From Acidobacteriota bacterium (GTDB lineage Bacteria > Zixibacteria > MSB-5A5 > GN15 > FEB-12): a stretch of DNA of 64,000 nucleotides. The stretch covers positions 1 to 64,000 of the forward strand of contig DATKXK010000010.1 of the NCBI GenBank assembly GCA_035529075.1. The letters are read 5' to 3'. This document shows, in pieces, positions 9,393-18,813 of the stretch. Position 1 is the first letter of the stretch. The number at the start of each line of letters is the position of its first letter. A model generated the notes under the pieces. That model had not been told where the DNA came from. It saw nothing but the letters and a program-made list of their open reading frames with translations, and ran no database searches. The translations under genes and the position numbers were made by a program.

Positions 9393-9833
9393 ATGGATCT
9401 GCATACACAAAAACCCGCCAAGGACTCGCAAAAAAGCCGTCGGAGACTCGGTCGCGGGACGGGAAGCGGACGGGGAAAAACAAGCGGCCGAGGCCACAAT
9501 GGACAGAGTTCCCGAAGTGGCAGTGGTATTCGCAGGGGTTTCGAAGGTGGACAGATGCCGCTGCACCGGCGTCTTCCCAAGTTCGGCTTCAAGAACATCT
9601 TCAGAGTCGAGCGCCAGATCGTAAACGTCGGCGATCTTTCCCGTTGCGAACCGGGCGAGGTTACGGGCGAAACGCTGGTCAGGGCCGGCCTGCTGAAGAA
9701 AGCTCACGGACCCGTTAAGATTCTCGGCAACGGCACGGTGGACAAAGCCTTTACGGTAAAGGCCGCTGCCTTTTCCAAGTCCGCCGTGGCCAAGATCGAG
9801 GCAGCCGGCGGAAAGACCGAGGTGGTCACGTGA
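9393..9833 (+). CDS. rplO: 50S ribosomal protein L15
   Basis: The 146-residue protein has the Gly/Arg-rich N-terminal arm ([19 protein letters not shown]) and the [15 protein letters not shown] segment of L15, a late 50S assembly protein. The ATG at 9393, preceded by GTGAGG at 9381, is preferred over a TTG at 9372. The stop overlaps the GTG start of secY, so synthesis of the two is probably coupled. Confidence 0.96.
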   Translation: MDLHTQKPAKDSQKSRRRLGRGTGSGRGKTSGRGHNGQSSRSGSGIRRGFEGGQMPLHRRLPKFGFKNIFRVERQIVNVGDLSRCEPGEVTGETLVRAGLLKKAHGPVKILGNGTVDKAFTVKAAAFSKSAVAKIEAAGGKTEVVT

Positions 9834-11143
9834 TAGGAACCTTCAGGTCAATATTCAAGGTCGAGGAGCTGAGGAAACGGATCCTGATCACGCTCGGCCT
9901 GTTGATCGTCTACCGCATCGGCGGTCACATCCCCACTCCGGGTGTTGATGGTTCGGTGATTTCTCAATTCATCTCGTCTTCACAGTCGATTTTCGGCCTG
10001 CTCGATCTGTTCGCCGGAGGCGCTTTTGCCAAGGCCACCATTTTCGCGCTGGGCATCATGCCGTACATCTCGGCTTCGATTATGTTCCAATTGCTCGGTG
10101 CGGTGGTCCCGTACCTCCAGCGTCTCCAGCGCGAAGGCGAAGAAGGGCGCAGGAAGATTACCCAGTATACGCGTTATCTGACCGTGCTTATTGCCGCCCT
10201 GCAGGCCTGGGGCACGGCCGGATTTCTTCAGAGCATCAACTGGAACGGTATACCGGCCGTGACTCCGGAGGTTCAGACCTGGTTCGTTCCCATGACCGTC
10301 CTGACCTTCACCTGCGGCACTATTTTCATAATGTGGCTGGGTGAACAGATCACCGAGCGCGGCATAGGCAACGGTATTTCCCTGATCATTTTCATAGGCA
10401 TTATCGCGCGCCTGCCGGAGGCCATTATCAGCGAATTTCAGCTTATGATCGTCGGGACGCGCGACATCTGGGTAGAGGTTGTCCTGGTCGGCATGATGGT
10501 TCTTGTGATTGCAGCCATTGTGCTGATGACTCGCTCGCAGCGGCGCATCCCGGTTCAATACCCGCGCAAGGTGATCGGCCGGAAGGTTTTCGGCGGCGCC
10601 ACCACGCACCTGCCGCTGTCCGTCAACTCGGCCGGCGTTATTCCGATCATCTTCGCCCAGTCCATCATGTTCCTTCCGTCGACGGTGGCCCAGCTCTTTC
10701 CTCAGGCTGAGTGGATTCAGAACCTCGTCGGGGTCTGGCTGGCGCCGGGAGGACTCTGGTATTCGTTCATATACGGCCTGATCATCATCTTCTTTGCCTA
10801 TTTCTATACGGCTATTGTTTTTAACCCGGTGGACATTGCGGACAACATGCGCAAGAACGGCGGTTACATTCCCGGTATCCGCCCGGGCCGGAACACGGCC
10901 GAGTATATAGAAAAAGTCCTCACGCGGATCACCCTGCCGGGAGCCATCTTCTTTGCCTGTATAGCGGTTCTCCCCTGGGTATTGATCAGCCAGGCGCAGG
11001 TCAGCTTCTTCTTCGGCGGTACCGGGCTGCTGATTGTCGTGGGTGTGGCCCTGGATACGCTCCAGCAGATTGAGTCGCACTTGCTGATGCGCCACTACGA
11101 CGGGTTCATGAAGAAAGGCAAGATTCGCGGGAGGTCGATGTAG
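9830..11143 (+). CDS. secY: Protein translocase subunit SecY
   Basis: This 437-residue protein has the ten hydrophobic segments of SecY. The GITPYI-like region appears as [17 protein letters not shown], and the cytoplasmic loops with [14 protein letters not shown] and [13 protein letters not shown] sequences match the family. SecY is the pore of the SecYEG channel in the inner membrane. It starts at GTG 9830, overlapping the end of rplO, and is followed two bases later by adk, as in many bacteria. Confidence 0.97.
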   Translation: MIGTFRSIFKVEELRKRILITLGLLIVYRIGGHIPTPGVDGSVISQFISSSQSIFGLLDLFAGGAFAKATIFALGIMPYISASIMFQLLGAVVPYLQRLQREGEEGRRKITQYTRYLTVLIAALQAWGTAGFLQSINWNGIPAVTPEVQTWFVPMTVLTFTCGTIFIMWLGEQITERGIGNGISLIIFIGIIARLPEAIISEFQLMIVGTRDIWVEVVLVGMMVLVIAAIVLMTRSQRRIPVQYPRKVIGRKVFGGATTHLPLSVNSAGVIPIIFAQSIMFLPSTVAQLFPQAEWIQNLVGVWLAPGGLWYSFIYGLIIIFFAYFYTAIVFNPVDIADNMRKNGGYIPGIRPGRNTAEYIEKVLTRITLPGAIFFACIAVLPWVLISQAQVSFFFGGTGLLIVVGVALDTLQQIESHLLMRHYDGFMKKGKIRGRSM

Positions 11144-11145
11144 GC

Positions 11146-11706
11146 ATGAATCTCGTCTTCCTCGGTCCGCCCGGTTCCGGCAAGGGTACGCAGGCAGCGC
11201 GGCTCGCCCGTGAGTTGGGAATCGTTCACCTTTCCAGCGGTGACATGCTGCGGGAGGCCGTACGGCGGGAAACTGAACTGGGTCGGAAGGCTGGCGAATA
11301 CATATCGAAGGGTGAGTTGGTTCCGGATGACCTTATGATCGAGGTGATCGAGGAAAACGTCAGTTCGGGAAAACTCGGCGGCGGGTTCATTCTGGATGGT
11401 TTTCCGAGAACGGTGCCGCAGGCCGAGGCGCTTGGGGCGATGTTTGACCGGCACGGCATCTCGCTGGACAAGGCCGTCCTGCTGAGGGTGAGCACCGAGA
11501 CGATTTTTGCCCGTCTCAAAGGCAGGGCAGCACAGGAAAACCGTTCCGACGACACCGAGGAGGTAATTCGGCGCCGCCTGGACGTTTATGAGAAACAAAC
11601 CAGGCCGATTGAAGAATTCTACCGTCGGGAGTCGATCTTGACGGAGATCAAGGGTGAAGGTACGCCGGAGAACGTCTTTGACGCCATCGTCGAAGCCACG
11701 GCCTGA
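11146..11706 (+). CDS. adk: Adenylate kinase, short form
   Basis: The 186-residue enzyme has the P-loop GPPGSGKGTQAARLA at its N-terminus, the SSGDMLREAV AMP-binding segment and GFPRTVPQAEAL. It converts ATP plus AMP to two ADP. The LID region (about residues 122-140) is short and has no zinc-binding cysteines, unlike the roughly 215-residue long form. It lies between secY and map, a common arrangement. Confidence 0.97.
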   Translation: MNLVFLGPPGSGKGTQAARLARELGIVHLSSGDMLREAVRRETELGRKAGEYISKGELVPDDLMIEVIEENVSSGKLGGGFILDGFPRTVPQAEALGAMFDRHGISLDKAVLLRVSTETIFARLKGRAAQENRSDDTEEVIRRRLDVYEKQTRPIEEFYRRESILTEIKGEGTPENVFDAIVEATA

Positions 11707-11720
11707 CAGAGAGTGACAGA

Positions 11721-12467
11721 GTGATCGTGCTTAAGACCAGCCAGGAGATTGAAATCATGCGTCGCGCCGGACGGATTGTGGCTCAAGTCCTCGATTTGGT
11801 GGATGAGAGCCTTGCCCCCGGTATGACGACCAGCGAGCTGGATCGGCGCATCGAGGATTTCATCAGGGCGCGCGGGGCGGTCCCGGCCTTCAAGAACTAC
11901 CAGGGCTTCCCGGCTTCAGCCTGCATCTCCATCAATGAGGAAGTGGTTCACGGCATTCCCGGCAGCCGCGTGATCGAGCAGGGAGATATCGTCTCGGTCG
12001 ACGTGGGCGCGGTTGTGGACGATTACTACGGGGATTCGGCCCGGACATTTGCCGTCGGCGAGGTATCGCCTGATAAAGGCCGGCTGATGGCGTCGACTCT
12101 TGAGTCCCTGATGGCCGGTATTGACAAGGCGAGAATAGGCAATAGATTGGGGGATATTTCGGTAACCGTCCAGCGCGTGGCCGAGAGCCAGGGGTTCGGC
12201 GTGGTCCGGCAGCTGGTCGGGCACGGTATCGGCCGGCGCATGCACGAGGAACCCCAGGTACCCAATTTTGGTTCTTCTGAGGACGGACCGGTTCTGGAGG
12301 CCGGAATGGTGCTGGCTATTGAGCCGATGATCAACATGGGTACATACGACGTGAAAACCATGCCGGACGGATGGACCGTGGTTACGGCCGACGGTCAGCC
12401 GTCCGCGCATTTCGAGCACACGGTAGCGATAACAAACGACGGTCCCGATATACTGACCTTATCTTAG
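11721..12467 (+). CDS. map: Type I methionine aminopeptidase
   Basis: This 248-residue cytosolic enzyme removes the initiator methionine. It shows the pita-bread fold motifs: the HGIP block (EEVVHGIPG), the paired metal ligands in [19 protein letters not shown], the [12 protein letters not shown] histidine, and the late glutamates in LAIEPMI and HFEHTVAI. It lacks the N-terminal zinc extension of eukaryotic type I enzymes. It starts at GTG 11721, 14 bases after adk and 8 bases before infA. Confidence 0.97.
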   Translation: MIVLKTSQEIEIMRRAGRIVAQVLDLVDESLAPGMTTSELDRRIEDFIRARGAVPAFKNYQGFPASACISINEEVVHGIPGSRVIEQGDIVSVDVGAVVDDYYGDSARTFAVGEVSPDKGRLMASTLESLMAGIDKARIGNRLGDISVTVQRVAESQGFGVVRQLVGHGIGRRMHEEPQVPNFGSSEDGPVLEAGMVLAIEPMINMGTYDVKTMPDGWTVVTADGQPSAHFEHTVAITNDGPDILTLS

Positions 12468-12475
12468 AGGAGCGC

Positions 12476-12694
12476 ATGGCCAAAGAGGAAACCATCACCG
12501 TTGAGGGGAAAATCGTCGAAACTCTGCCTAATGCGATGTTTCGCGTGGAGTTGGACAACGGCCATGTGGTCCTGGCGCACATATCGGGGAAGATGAGAAT
12601 GCATTTTATCAAGATTTTGCCCGGCGACAAGGTGACGCTCGAGCTGTCGCCGTATGATTTGTCACGGGGCCGCATAACCTATCGGTATAAGTGA
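12476..12694 (+). CDS. infA: Translation initiation factor IF-1
   Basis: The 72-residue S1/OB-fold protein begins [19 protein letters not shown] and has the conserved [20 protein letters not shown] block. IF-1 occupies the ribosomal A-site during initiation. GAGGAGC directly before the ATG is a good ribosome binding site. Confidence 0.98.
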   Translation: MAKEETITVEGKIVETLPNAMFRVELDNGHVVLAHISGKMRMHFIKILPGDKVTLELSPYDLSRGRITYRYK

Positions 12695-12722
12695 TGAATG
12701 CCGGCCCGGTGGAGGTGCCGTT

Positions 12723-12839
12723 ATGAAAGTTCGGTCTGCTATCAAGAAACGTTGCGAGCACTGCAAGATAATAAAACGGCGTGGCGTCCTGAGAGTGATC
12801 TGCTCGAAGAACCCCAGTCACAAGCAGCGCCAGGGTTAG
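12723..12839 (+). CDS. rpmJ: 50S ribosomal protein L36, zinc-binding type
   Basis: This 38-residue gene reads [19 protein letters not shown] and ends with [10 protein letters not shown] before the TAG at 12837-12839. It has the CxxC pair plus a later Cys and His, so it is the zinc-binding form. It stands in the standard place between infA and rpsM. It is a short gene easily missed in automatic calling. Confidence 0.97.
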   Translation: MKVRSAIKKRCEHCKIIKRRGVLRVICSKNPSHKQRQG

Positions 12840-12873
12840 AAAACGCGCCGCGTGAGGATGAAGGAGAACTGAT

Positions 12874-13260
12874 TTGGCTCGTATAGCCGGTGTAGATCTG
12901 CCTAAAGACAAACGCATTGAAGTCGGTCTGCGATACATCTTCGGGATAGGTCCCCACGTCGCCAGAGACATTCTGAAGAAGACGGGTGTCAGCCCGGATA
13001 CGCGTGTCCACAAGCTGTCCGATGATGACATTACCAAGCTGCGTACTGTCATCGAAAACGACTACAGCGTGGAAGGTGCCCTTCGTACCCAGATCTCTAT
13101 GAACATCAAGCGGTTGATAGATATCGGCTCTTACCGGGGTTTGCGGCACCGTCGAGGCCTGCCCGTTCGCGGGCAGCGAACCAAGACCAACGCGCGGACC
13201 AGGAAGGGTGCCAAGCGGACCATCGGCGGCCTGAAGAAGAAGCCGGCCGGCAAGACCTAG
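12874..13260 (+). CDS. rpsM: 30S ribosomal protein S13
   Basis: The 128-residue protein starts at TTG 12874 after a good AAGGAG at 12861, giving [19 protein letters not shown]. The [25 protein letters not shown] segment is the conserved basic tail that contacts P-site tRNA. It opens the alpha-operon part of the cluster. Confidence 0.97.
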   Translation: MARIAGVDLPKDKRIEVGLRYIFGIGPHVARDILKKTGVSPDTRVHKLSDDDITKLRTVIENDYSVEGALRTQISMNIKRLIDIGSYRGLRHRRGLPVRGQRTKTNARTRKGAKRTIGGLKKKPAGKT

Positions 13261-13285
13261 TGGAGTAACTTCGTAGAGGTTAAGT

Positions 13286-13678
13286 GTGGCAGAACCAAAG
13301 AAAAAAAAGGGCAAAAGAAGGATTGGACGTGTCGATTCGGACGGCATTATCCATATCAAAGCGACCTTTAACAATACCATTGTGACGATCGCGGACCTGA
13401 ACGGGCGGACGATTTGCTGGGGTTCGGCCGGCAGGGTGGGCTTTAAGGGGTCCAAGAAATCAACGCCGTTTGCCGCCCAGATGGCTGCCACCGCAGCCGT
13501 CAGGGAGGCCATGGACCTCGGGCTGCGCAAGGCTGAGGTGCTCGTCAAGGGGCCTGGGCCGGGACGTGAGGCGGCCATTCGATCCCTGTCCGCCGCCGGG
13601 CTGGAAATCACGCTCATAAAGGACGTCACGCCGATCCCTCACAACGGGTGTCGTCCGCCCAAGCGCCGTCGGGTGTGA
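13286..13678 (+). CDS. rpsK: 30S ribosomal protein S11
   Basis: This 130-residue S11 starts with GTG at 13286 and has a Lys-rich opening ([14 protein letters not shown]) followed by the conserved [25 protein letters not shown] and [15 protein letters not shown] blocks. It sits on the 30S platform. Normal position between S13 and S4. Confidence 0.97.
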   Translation: MAEPKKKKGKRRIGRVDSDGIIHIKATFNNTIVTIADLNGRTICWGSAGRVGFKGSKKSTPFAAQMAATAAVREAMDLGLRKAEVLVKGPGPGREAAIRSLSAAGLEITLIKDVTPIPHNGCRPPKRRRV

Positions 13679-13718
13679 CCGCTCCGCACATGAGAGCAAG
13701 CTGTTAAGAGGAGAGTAG

Positions 13719-14345
13719 ATGGCTCGATATCGTGATGCTAACTGCAAACTGTGCCGCCGCGAGGGAGAGAAGCTCTTTCTGAAGGGGGCGCGCTGCAATA
13801 CGGACAAGTGCGCGCTTGAACGCCGCCAGTATGCGCCGGGGCAGCACGGCCAGAATTTCCGCCGAAAAATCTCGGCGTACGGCCTGCAGTTGCGCGAAAA
13901 ACAAAAAGTCCGCCGGACCTACGGTATACTGGAGAAGCAGTTTCGGAACTATTTCAGCAAGGCTGACGCCAAGAGCGGCATTACCGGAGAAAGCCTCCTG
14001 CAGTTTCTTGAATGTCGCCTTGACAACATGGTGTATCGGCTGGGCTTCGCCGGTTCGCGCAAACAAGCGCGGCAGGTTGTCCGGCACCGCCATATCCTGG
14101 TCGACAATCGCGTCGTGGATATTCCCTCCTACCAGGTGCGGCCCAGGCAGGTCATTCGCGTGAAGGATAAGTCAAAGAATCTCGACCTGATCCATACGGC
14201 GTTGAAGATGGGCCGGGGAGATGATATTCCCTGGCTGAGGCTGAACAAGGCGGCGCTGGAAGGGGAGCTTCTGGAAGTGCCCAAACGTTCCGACATACAG
14301 TTGCCGGCAAACGAGCAGCTGATCGTGGAGCTGTACTCGAAGTAG
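13719..14345 (+). CDS. rpsD: 30S ribosomal protein S4, zinc-binding type
   Basis: The 208-residue protein has an N-terminal cysteine cluster ([18 protein letters not shown] followed by KCALERR), marking the zinc-containing form, then the [10 protein letters not shown] block and an S4 RNA-binding domain near residues 98-160. S4 is a primary assembly protein and affects decoding. GAGGAG lies just before the ATG. Confidence 0.97.
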   Translation: MARYRDANCKLCRREGEKLFLKGARCNTDKCALERRQYAPGQHGQNFRRKISAYGLQLREKQKVRRTYGILEKQFRNYFSKADAKSGITGESLLQFLECRLDNMVYRLGFAGSRKQARQVVRHRHILVDNRVVDIPSYQVRPRQVIRVKDKSKNLDLIHTALKMGRGDDIPWLRLNKAALEGELLEVPKRSDIQLPANEQLIVELYSK

Positions 14346-14375
14346 CATGTATTCCCTCTGGGAGGTCTTTCGTTT

Positions 14376-15362
14376 ATGAAATGGAAATCAATGACCATGC
14401 CTAAGGAGGTCGTCGCCGATCTGTCCTCGGCTACCGAGAACTACTCGCGGTTTATCATTGAGCCGCTCGAGAGAGGCTACGGCGTGACATTGGGAAACGC
14501 CCTGCGCCGGGTGCTGTTGTCGTCCATCCAGGGAGCGGCTGCGGTCTCGATGCGCATTACCGGCTGTCTGCACGAGTTTTCGACTCTCGAGGGCGTCTAC
14601 GAGGACGTTACCAATATCGTCCTCAATGTCAAGCAGATTGTGGCCAAGATGCATGCCGATGACATGCGCACGCTGCGCGTGCGGACGAACAAGAAAGGGA
14701 AAATCACGGCCGGAATGCTCGAGGGAGGCACCGAGGTCGAAATACTCAATCCCGAGTTGCACCTGTGCGAGCTGACTGATGACGTTGAGTTTGAAATGGA
14801 AGTGGATATCGACTCCGGGCGCGGCTACCACATAAGCGAACAGAACAAGCGGCCCGATGCGCCGGTCGGGACGATCTTTGTCGACTCGCTGTTCTCTCCC
14901 GTAGTCAAGGCCTCCTACTACGTCGAAAACACGCGCGTGGGCCAGCGAACCGATCTGGACCGGCTCACCCTGGAGATGACCACCGACGGCGCCATCACGC
15001 CGGAGGACGCGCTCAGCTATGCGGCCAAACTGATGAAGGACCACCTGCAGCTGTTCATCCACATGGATGAGGAAGTCATGGTCGAAGAGGAGCCGGAAGA
15101 GGATGAAGAAATCGTCCGGATGCGACAGTTGCTGAAGACCCGCGTGGACGAGCTGGAGCTTTCGGTTCGCTCCTCCAATTGCCTGCGGGCCGCCAATATC
15201 CAGACGCTGGCTGATCTGGTCACGAAAACCGAACAGGAAATGCTCAAGTACCGCAACTTCGGACGAAAATCCCTCAATGAGATCGGCACCCTGCTGGAAG
15301 AGATGGACCTCTCGTTCGGAATGGATATCGCCAGGTACACGGAACCTGAAAAGAAGACGTGA
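14376..15362 (+). CDS. rpoA: DNA-directed RNA polymerase subunit alpha
   Basis: This 328-residue protein has the N-terminal assembly domain (RFIIEPLERGYGVTLGNALRRVLLSS, about residues 22-230) and a C-terminal domain (about 255-315) with RSSNCLRAANIQTLADLV and NFGRKSLNEI, which contacts UP elements and activators. The linker is acidic (EEEPEEDEEI). It is placed between rpsD and rplQ as usual. Confidence 0.98.
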   Translation: MKWKSMTMPKEVVADLSSATENYSRFIIEPLERGYGVTLGNALRRVLLSSIQGAAAVSMRITGCLHEFSTLEGVYEDVTNIVLNVKQIVAKMHADDMRTLRVRTNKKGKITAGMLEGGTEVEILNPELHLCELTDDVEFEMEVDIDSGRGYHISEQNKRPDAPVGTIFVDSLFSPVVKASYYVENTRVGQRTDLDRLTLEMTTDGAITPEDALSYAAKLMKDHLQLFIHMDEEVMVEEEPEEDEEIVRMRQLLKTRVDELELSVRSSNCLRAANIQTLADLVTKTEQEMLKYRNFGRKSLNEIGTLLEEMDLSFGMDIARYTEPEKKT

Positions 15363-15371
15363 GCGTAGAAT

Positions 15372-15827
15372 ATGGGACACCGCGATAAGGTCAAAAAGCT
15401 GGGTCGCACCAGCTCACACCGGAACGCCATGCTGGCCAATATGGCTATGTCGCTGTTTCAGCACCGGGTCATTCGTACTACCGACGTCAAGGCAAAGGCG
15501 TTGCGACCGCTCGTGGACCGGTTGATCTCCACGGCCAAGAAGGGTACCCTGGCGTCCAAGCGACAGGTGGCCAGAACGGTCCGGGTCAAACCGGTCTTCA
15601 AGAAGCTATTCAGCGAAATCGTGCCGCAACTGGCCGATCGTGACTCCGGGTTTACGCGCGTCGTCAAGCTGGGCGTGCGGCGGGGGGACGGCGCCCCGAT
15701 GTCGGTGGTCGAACTGCTGACCGAGCGCAAGGCGGAGGGGGACGAGGCCAAGGGGAAAAAGGGCAAGAAGGCCGCCCCGGCCGGAAAAGCGAAAGCTAAG
15801 ACCAGGAAACCGGCAAAGGCCAAGTGA
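15372..15827 (+). CDS. rplQ: 50S ribosomal protein L17 with Lys/Ala-rich tail
   Basis: The core of about 118 residues has the MGHRDKVKKLGRTSSHRNAMLANM opening of L17 and ends near SVVELLTE. A tail of some 30 residues made almost only of Lys, Ala, Gly and Pro follows, giving 151 residues. L17 lies near the tunnel exit, as does L22, which also has a basic tail here. It is the last gene before a strong terminator. Confidence 0.97.
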   Translation: MGHRDKVKKLGRTSSHRNAMLANMAMSLFQHRVIRTTDVKAKALRPLVDRLISTAKKGTLASKRQVARTVRVKPVFKKLFSEIVPQLADRDSGFTRVVKLGVRRGDGAPMSVVELLTERKAEGDEAKGKKGKKAAPAGKAKAKTRKPAKAK

Positions 15828-15855
15828 TCCGAGACTGCAGGATCCGGCACACGAC

Positions 15856-15881
15856 GGCCCGCCGCGCGGCGGGCCTTTTTT
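15856..15881 (+). terminator. Rho-independent terminator after rplQ
   Basis: GGCCCGCC and GGCGGGCC form a perfect GC-only stem with a four-base loop, followed by six T residues. It lies 28 bases after rplQ and ends the ribosomal supercluster. Confidence 0.9.
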
Positions 15882-15909
15882 GTTGCCCGGATGCCCTTGA
15901 TCAAATTGC

Positions 15910-15937
15910 TTGATATGACGTTGACCGCGTGTTATGT
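15910..15937 (+). promoter_or_regulatory. Possible sigma-70 promoter before the small membrane protein
   Basis: TTGATA and TTATGT are spaced by 16 bases, about 108 bases before the ATG at 16045 and directly after the terminator of the ribosomal cluster. The match is moderate and rests on inspection only. Confidence 0.35.
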
Positions 15938-16044
15938 TACCGTCTGGATTGGCCCGTAATCGAATCACGGGGAGTGGCTCCCGTCAAGCTTATTGTGTCT
16001 TGGCAAAAATTCCACCTGCTAATACGTGACACGAGAGAGGTACA

Positions 16045-16491
16045 ATGGAACAGACCCAGAAGAAGGGATTGTCGAAAGGGTGCCTGGTGGCGCTGATCAT
16101 TGTCGCCGTGCTGGTCGTGATTATCGTCGTCGCTGGGTTGACCTGCTGGTATTACAAGGATGATCTGGCGAAAATGGGCGCCACCACGGGTGTCAGCGGT
16201 GTCAAGGATCTGATGGCGCAGACGCCCCCGGAGGGGATTGATACGGCGCAGTTCAACGCGCTGGCTGATGCCTTTCTGGTGAAGCTTAACGAAGAGCCGC
16301 TCGACTATGAGAAGTACGCCGGATTCATGCAAGCCCTGCAGGGCGTGATTGACGATAAGGCAATTAGCACCGATGAGGCTGAACGTTTGGCGGATGCCAT
16401 GATCGTGTACTATCCGGATCTGACCGAACAGTATCAACCTCAGGAGGCGATAGATACGACCGGTGTGATAGACTCCACCGTGTCGCAATAG
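16045..16491 (+). CDS. Small single-pass membrane protein of unknown function
   Basis: The 148-residue product has a short Lys-rich N-terminus, one strongly hydrophobic helix (about residues 14-37, with runs of Val and Ile) and an acidic extracytoplasmic domain containing FNALADAF and DEAERLADAM. The last 20 residues are Asp/Thr-rich and probably disordered. The topology suggests an anchored periplasmic domain. GAGAGG at 16033 precedes the ATG. I do not recognise the family. It lies alone between the ribosomal terminator and plsY. Confidence 0.75.
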   Translation: MEQTQKKGLSKGCLVALIIVAVLVVIIVVAGLTCWYYKDDLAKMGATTGVSGVKDLMAQTPPEGIDTAQFNALADAFLVKLNEEPLDYEKYAGFMQALQGVIDDKAISTDEAERLADAMIVYYPDLTEQYQPQEAIDTTGVIDSTVSQ

Positions 16492-16543
16492 GGCGACGGT
16501 GTCGGCGTGAAGCCGGTCGACGCGTCGTCGGGCTGGAGACCGG

Positions 16544-17203
16544 ATGGACGAGCTTAAGACGATTCTGCCGGTGCTGGCCGCTTACCTGCTGGGTGCCGTC
16601 CCGTTCGGGTTGATCGTTGCCCGGGTGTTCGGCGTATCGGACCTCCGATCTCGCGGGTCGGGCAATATCGGGGCCACCAACGTCTGGCGGGTCCTCGGCC
16701 CCGGAGCGGCGGTGTGGGTCTATGTTCTTGATATTGGCAAGGGAATAGCAGTGGTGCTGACCGCACGTCAGATCGACCAGGTGCTCCTGTCCCGTGATCT
16801 TTTTCTGATCTGCTGTGCCGTGGCCGCCATCATCGGGCACGTGTTCCCGGTGTACCTCGGGTTCAAGGGCGGCAAGGGAGTCAATACGGCACTTGGGGCC
16901 ATGATCACCCTGCTGCCCGTGGAGGTCGTGATCTGCCTCGGACTGTTTGTGCTCGTGGTGCTGACTTCGCGCTACGTTTCCCTGGGATCATTGGCTGCCG
17001 GCGTGGCCCTGCCCGTTGTTCTGGCCGTCGAGAAAACGCTCGCGGGCCGAGGAATGGCCGACGTCTATCAATATGCCGCCGTGCTGGTGGCTATCCTGGT
17101 TGTCGTGACGCATCGTGGAAACATAAGGCGCCTTCTGTCCGGCACGGAAAACCGTTTTTCGTTTTCCTCCCGGGAAGGCGGGGCAGGTTCCCGTGGCCGG
17201 TAG
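16544..17203 (+). CDS. plsY: Acyl-phosphate:glycerol-3-phosphate acyltransferase
   Basis: This 219-residue inner-membrane enzyme transfers the acyl group of acyl-phosphate to glycerol-3-phosphate, the first step of phospholipid synthesis. It has the three loop motifs of PlsY: RSRGSGNIGATNVWR (close variant), VFPVYLGFKGGKGVNTALG and a late G-rich loop, among about five hydrophobic segments. Its end overlaps gpsA by 11 bases; the neighbour makes its substrate, so the pair is functionally linked. Confidence 0.95.
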   Translation: MDELKTILPVLAAYLLGAVPFGLIVARVFGVSDLRSRGSGNIGATNVWRVLGPGAAVWVYVLDIGKGIAVVLTARQIDQVLLSRDLFLICCAVAAIIGHVFPVYLGFKGGKGVNTALGAMITLLPVEVVICLGLFVLVVLTSRYVSLGSLAAGVALPVVLAVEKTLAGRGMADVYQYAAVLVAILVVVTHRGNIRRLLSGTENRFSFSSREGGAGSRGR

Positions 17204-18200
17204 AGTAGCCGTACTGGGCGCCGGTTGCTGGGGTATGGCCCTGGCGAATTTACTTGACTCCGGTGGCAATCAGGTCTGCCTGTGGGAATTCGATCCCGCA
17301 GAGTACGAGAAGCTGCTCAGACATCACGGCAACCCGGACCGGCTCAGAGACTTTCGGCTGCCTGAGACCGTGGACCTGACGAATGATGCCGCTTACGCGC
17401 TCGAGGCAGCCGAGTTTGTCATTCTGGCTACGCCCTCGCAGCACCTGCGCTCCGTGATCTCTCCTCTGGGCGACCGCCTGCGCAGGGCACGGGGAATCGT
17501 CAATGTCGCCAAAGGGATTGAAGCAGGCACCCTGACGAGAATGTCGCAGGTCGTTACTGATGAGTGCGACGTTGCCCCGGACAGGGTCGGGACGCTCTCG
17601 GGTCCGTCGCACGCCGAGGAAGTGATTCTCGACATGCCCACGACCGTCGTGGCGGCCTCGTCCTCTGAACCGCTTGCCTGTGAGACGCAGCGGCTTTTCT
17701 CGGTGGACAACTTTCGCGTGTATATCAGCCAGGACCTCGTCGGAGTCGAGTTGGGCGGATCCCTGAAGAATATCATTGCCATCGCGGCAGGCATTGCCGA
17801 CGGTCTGGGGCTGGGCGACAACACCAAGGGCGCGCTGATAACCCGTGGGCTGGCCGAGATAACCCGGCTCGGCGTGGCTATGGGCGCTCAGGTGGAGACG
17901 TTTGCCGGGCTGTCCGGGATCGGTGATCTGGTGACCACCTGCATGTCCGGCCACAGCCGCAACCGTCTGGTCGGTGAACGGATCGGCCGCGGGCAGAGCC
18001 TTGAGCACATTCTGTCGGAACTGAAGATGGTAGCCGAGGGTGTTGAAACGACGCGTTCCGGACTCGAGCTGGCCCGCGGTCTGGATGTCGAGATGCCCAT
18101 CACCAACGAGGTGTACCGGGTACTGTTCGAAGGGAAATCGGCTTCGGAGGCGGTTTCGGATCTTATGGGAAGAGAGCTGAAAGCGGAGATATGGCGATAA
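17193..18200 (+). CDS. gpsA: NAD(P)-dependent glycerol-3-phosphate dehydrogenase
   Basis: The 335-residue enzyme reduces dihydroxyacetone phosphate to glycerol-3-phosphate. The Rossmann motif VAVLGAGCWGMALA lies at residues 4-17, followed by the LATPSQHLRS block, GTLSGPSHAEEV and the catalytic lysine region ELGGSLKNIIAIAAG. The GTG at 17193 lies inside the end of plsY, giving tight coupling with the enzyme that uses its product. Confidence 0.96.
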   Translation: MAGRVAVLGAGCWGMALANLLDSGGNQVCLWEFDPAEYEKLLRHHGNPDRLRDFRLPETVDLTNDAAYALEAAEFVILATPSQHLRSVISPLGDRLRRARGIVNVAKGIEAGTLTRMSQVVTDECDVAPDRVGTLSGPSHAEEVILDMPTTVVAASSSEPLACETQRLFSVDNFRVYISQDLVGVELGGSLKNIIAIAAGIADGLGLGDNTKGALITRGLAEITRLGVAMGAQVETFAGLSGIGDLVTTCMSGHSRNRLVGERIGRGQSLEHILSELKMVAEGVETTRSGLELARGLDVEMPITNEVYRVLFEGKSASEAVSDLMGRELKAEIWR

Positions 18201-18227
18201 ATCCATCGTGTCGTGAGAGGACAAACC

Positions 18228-18578
18228 GTGGCCAAGAGTAACACTATCGAGAGGAGATACTACTCCATAGGTGAAGTCTCGCGCATGACCGGTCTTCAGG
18301 CCTATGTGTTGCGGTACTGGGAGAAAGAGTTTGCGGTGCTCCGGCCGAAGAAGAACCGAGGTGGCAGCAGGCAGTATACGTCCAGGGACATCGAACTGGT
18401 CAACCGTATCAAGCACCTTCGTACCAACGAGAAGCTCACCATTGCCGGCGCTCGGAACAAACTGATGATGAGGAAGTCCGGTGAGAAAAGCGAGCAGGTG
18501 GCAAAGCGGGCCCGGGCCAAGACGTTGCTCGGTCAGATCAGGAAGGACGTGGAGGATCTGCTGAAATTTTTCCCTTGA
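18228..18578 (+). CDS. MerR-family transcriptional regulator
   Basis: The 116-residue protein has a MerR winged-helix domain at about residues 8-75: YYSIGEVSRMTGLQAYVLRYWEKEF followed by GGSRQYTSRDIELVNRIKHL. The C-terminal part is short and basic, with no effector domain or sensing cysteines, like the small MerR proteins often found near gpsA and tRNA genes. GTG at 18228, preceded by GAGAGG, is preferred to a GTG at 18213. Target genes are unknown. Confidence 0.88.
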   Translation: MAKSNTIERRYYSIGEVSRMTGLQAYVLRYWEKEFAVLRPKKNRGGSRQYTSRDIELVNRIKHLRTNEKLTIAGARNKLMMRKSGEKSEQVAKRARAKTLLGQIRKDVEDLLKFFP

Positions 18579-18602
18579 GTTTCACGGCTTTTGGGCTAGA
18601 TT
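18575..18602 (+). promoter_or_regulatory. Possible promoter of tRNA-Pro(GGG)
   Basis: TTGAGT and TAGATT are separated by 16 bases and lie about 43 bases before the tRNA. A small hairpin (GACCC/GGGTC) lies between. The assignment is tentative. Confidence 0.35.
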
Positions 18603-18644
18603 GAAACTGGTTGGACCCTTTCTCAGGGTCATTCTCGGATGAGT

Positions 18645-18722
18645 CGGAGCGTAGCGCAGCCTGGTTAGCGCACTCGCTTGGGGTGCGAGAGGTCGGCCGT
18701 TCAAATCGGCTCGCTCCGACCA
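18645..18722 (+). tRNA. tRNA-Pro (anticodon GGG)
   Basis: A full cloverleaf can be drawn: acceptor CGGAGCG/CGCTCCG, anticodon stem CTCGC/GCGAG with loop TTGGGGT (anticodon GGG, G37), and a TTCAAAT T-loop. C1-G72 with discriminator A73 is typical of bacterial tRNA-Pro. The 3-prime CCA is encoded in the DNA, unlike in the two other tRNA genes of this window. Confidence 0.95.
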
Positions 18723-18813
18723 TTTCTCCCCTTGGTCGCGCACCTGCGGGTCACTTTTTTTGCTGCATTTCTGGCCGGGGGCGCTGTTATGTTAGAGCGA
18801 TGGGAGGCGCATC

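Noticed and set aside
9980..11095. A 371-codon minus-strand open frame across secY
   Set aside because: It is a codon-bias shadow of secY, rich in His, Asp and Arg, without motifs.
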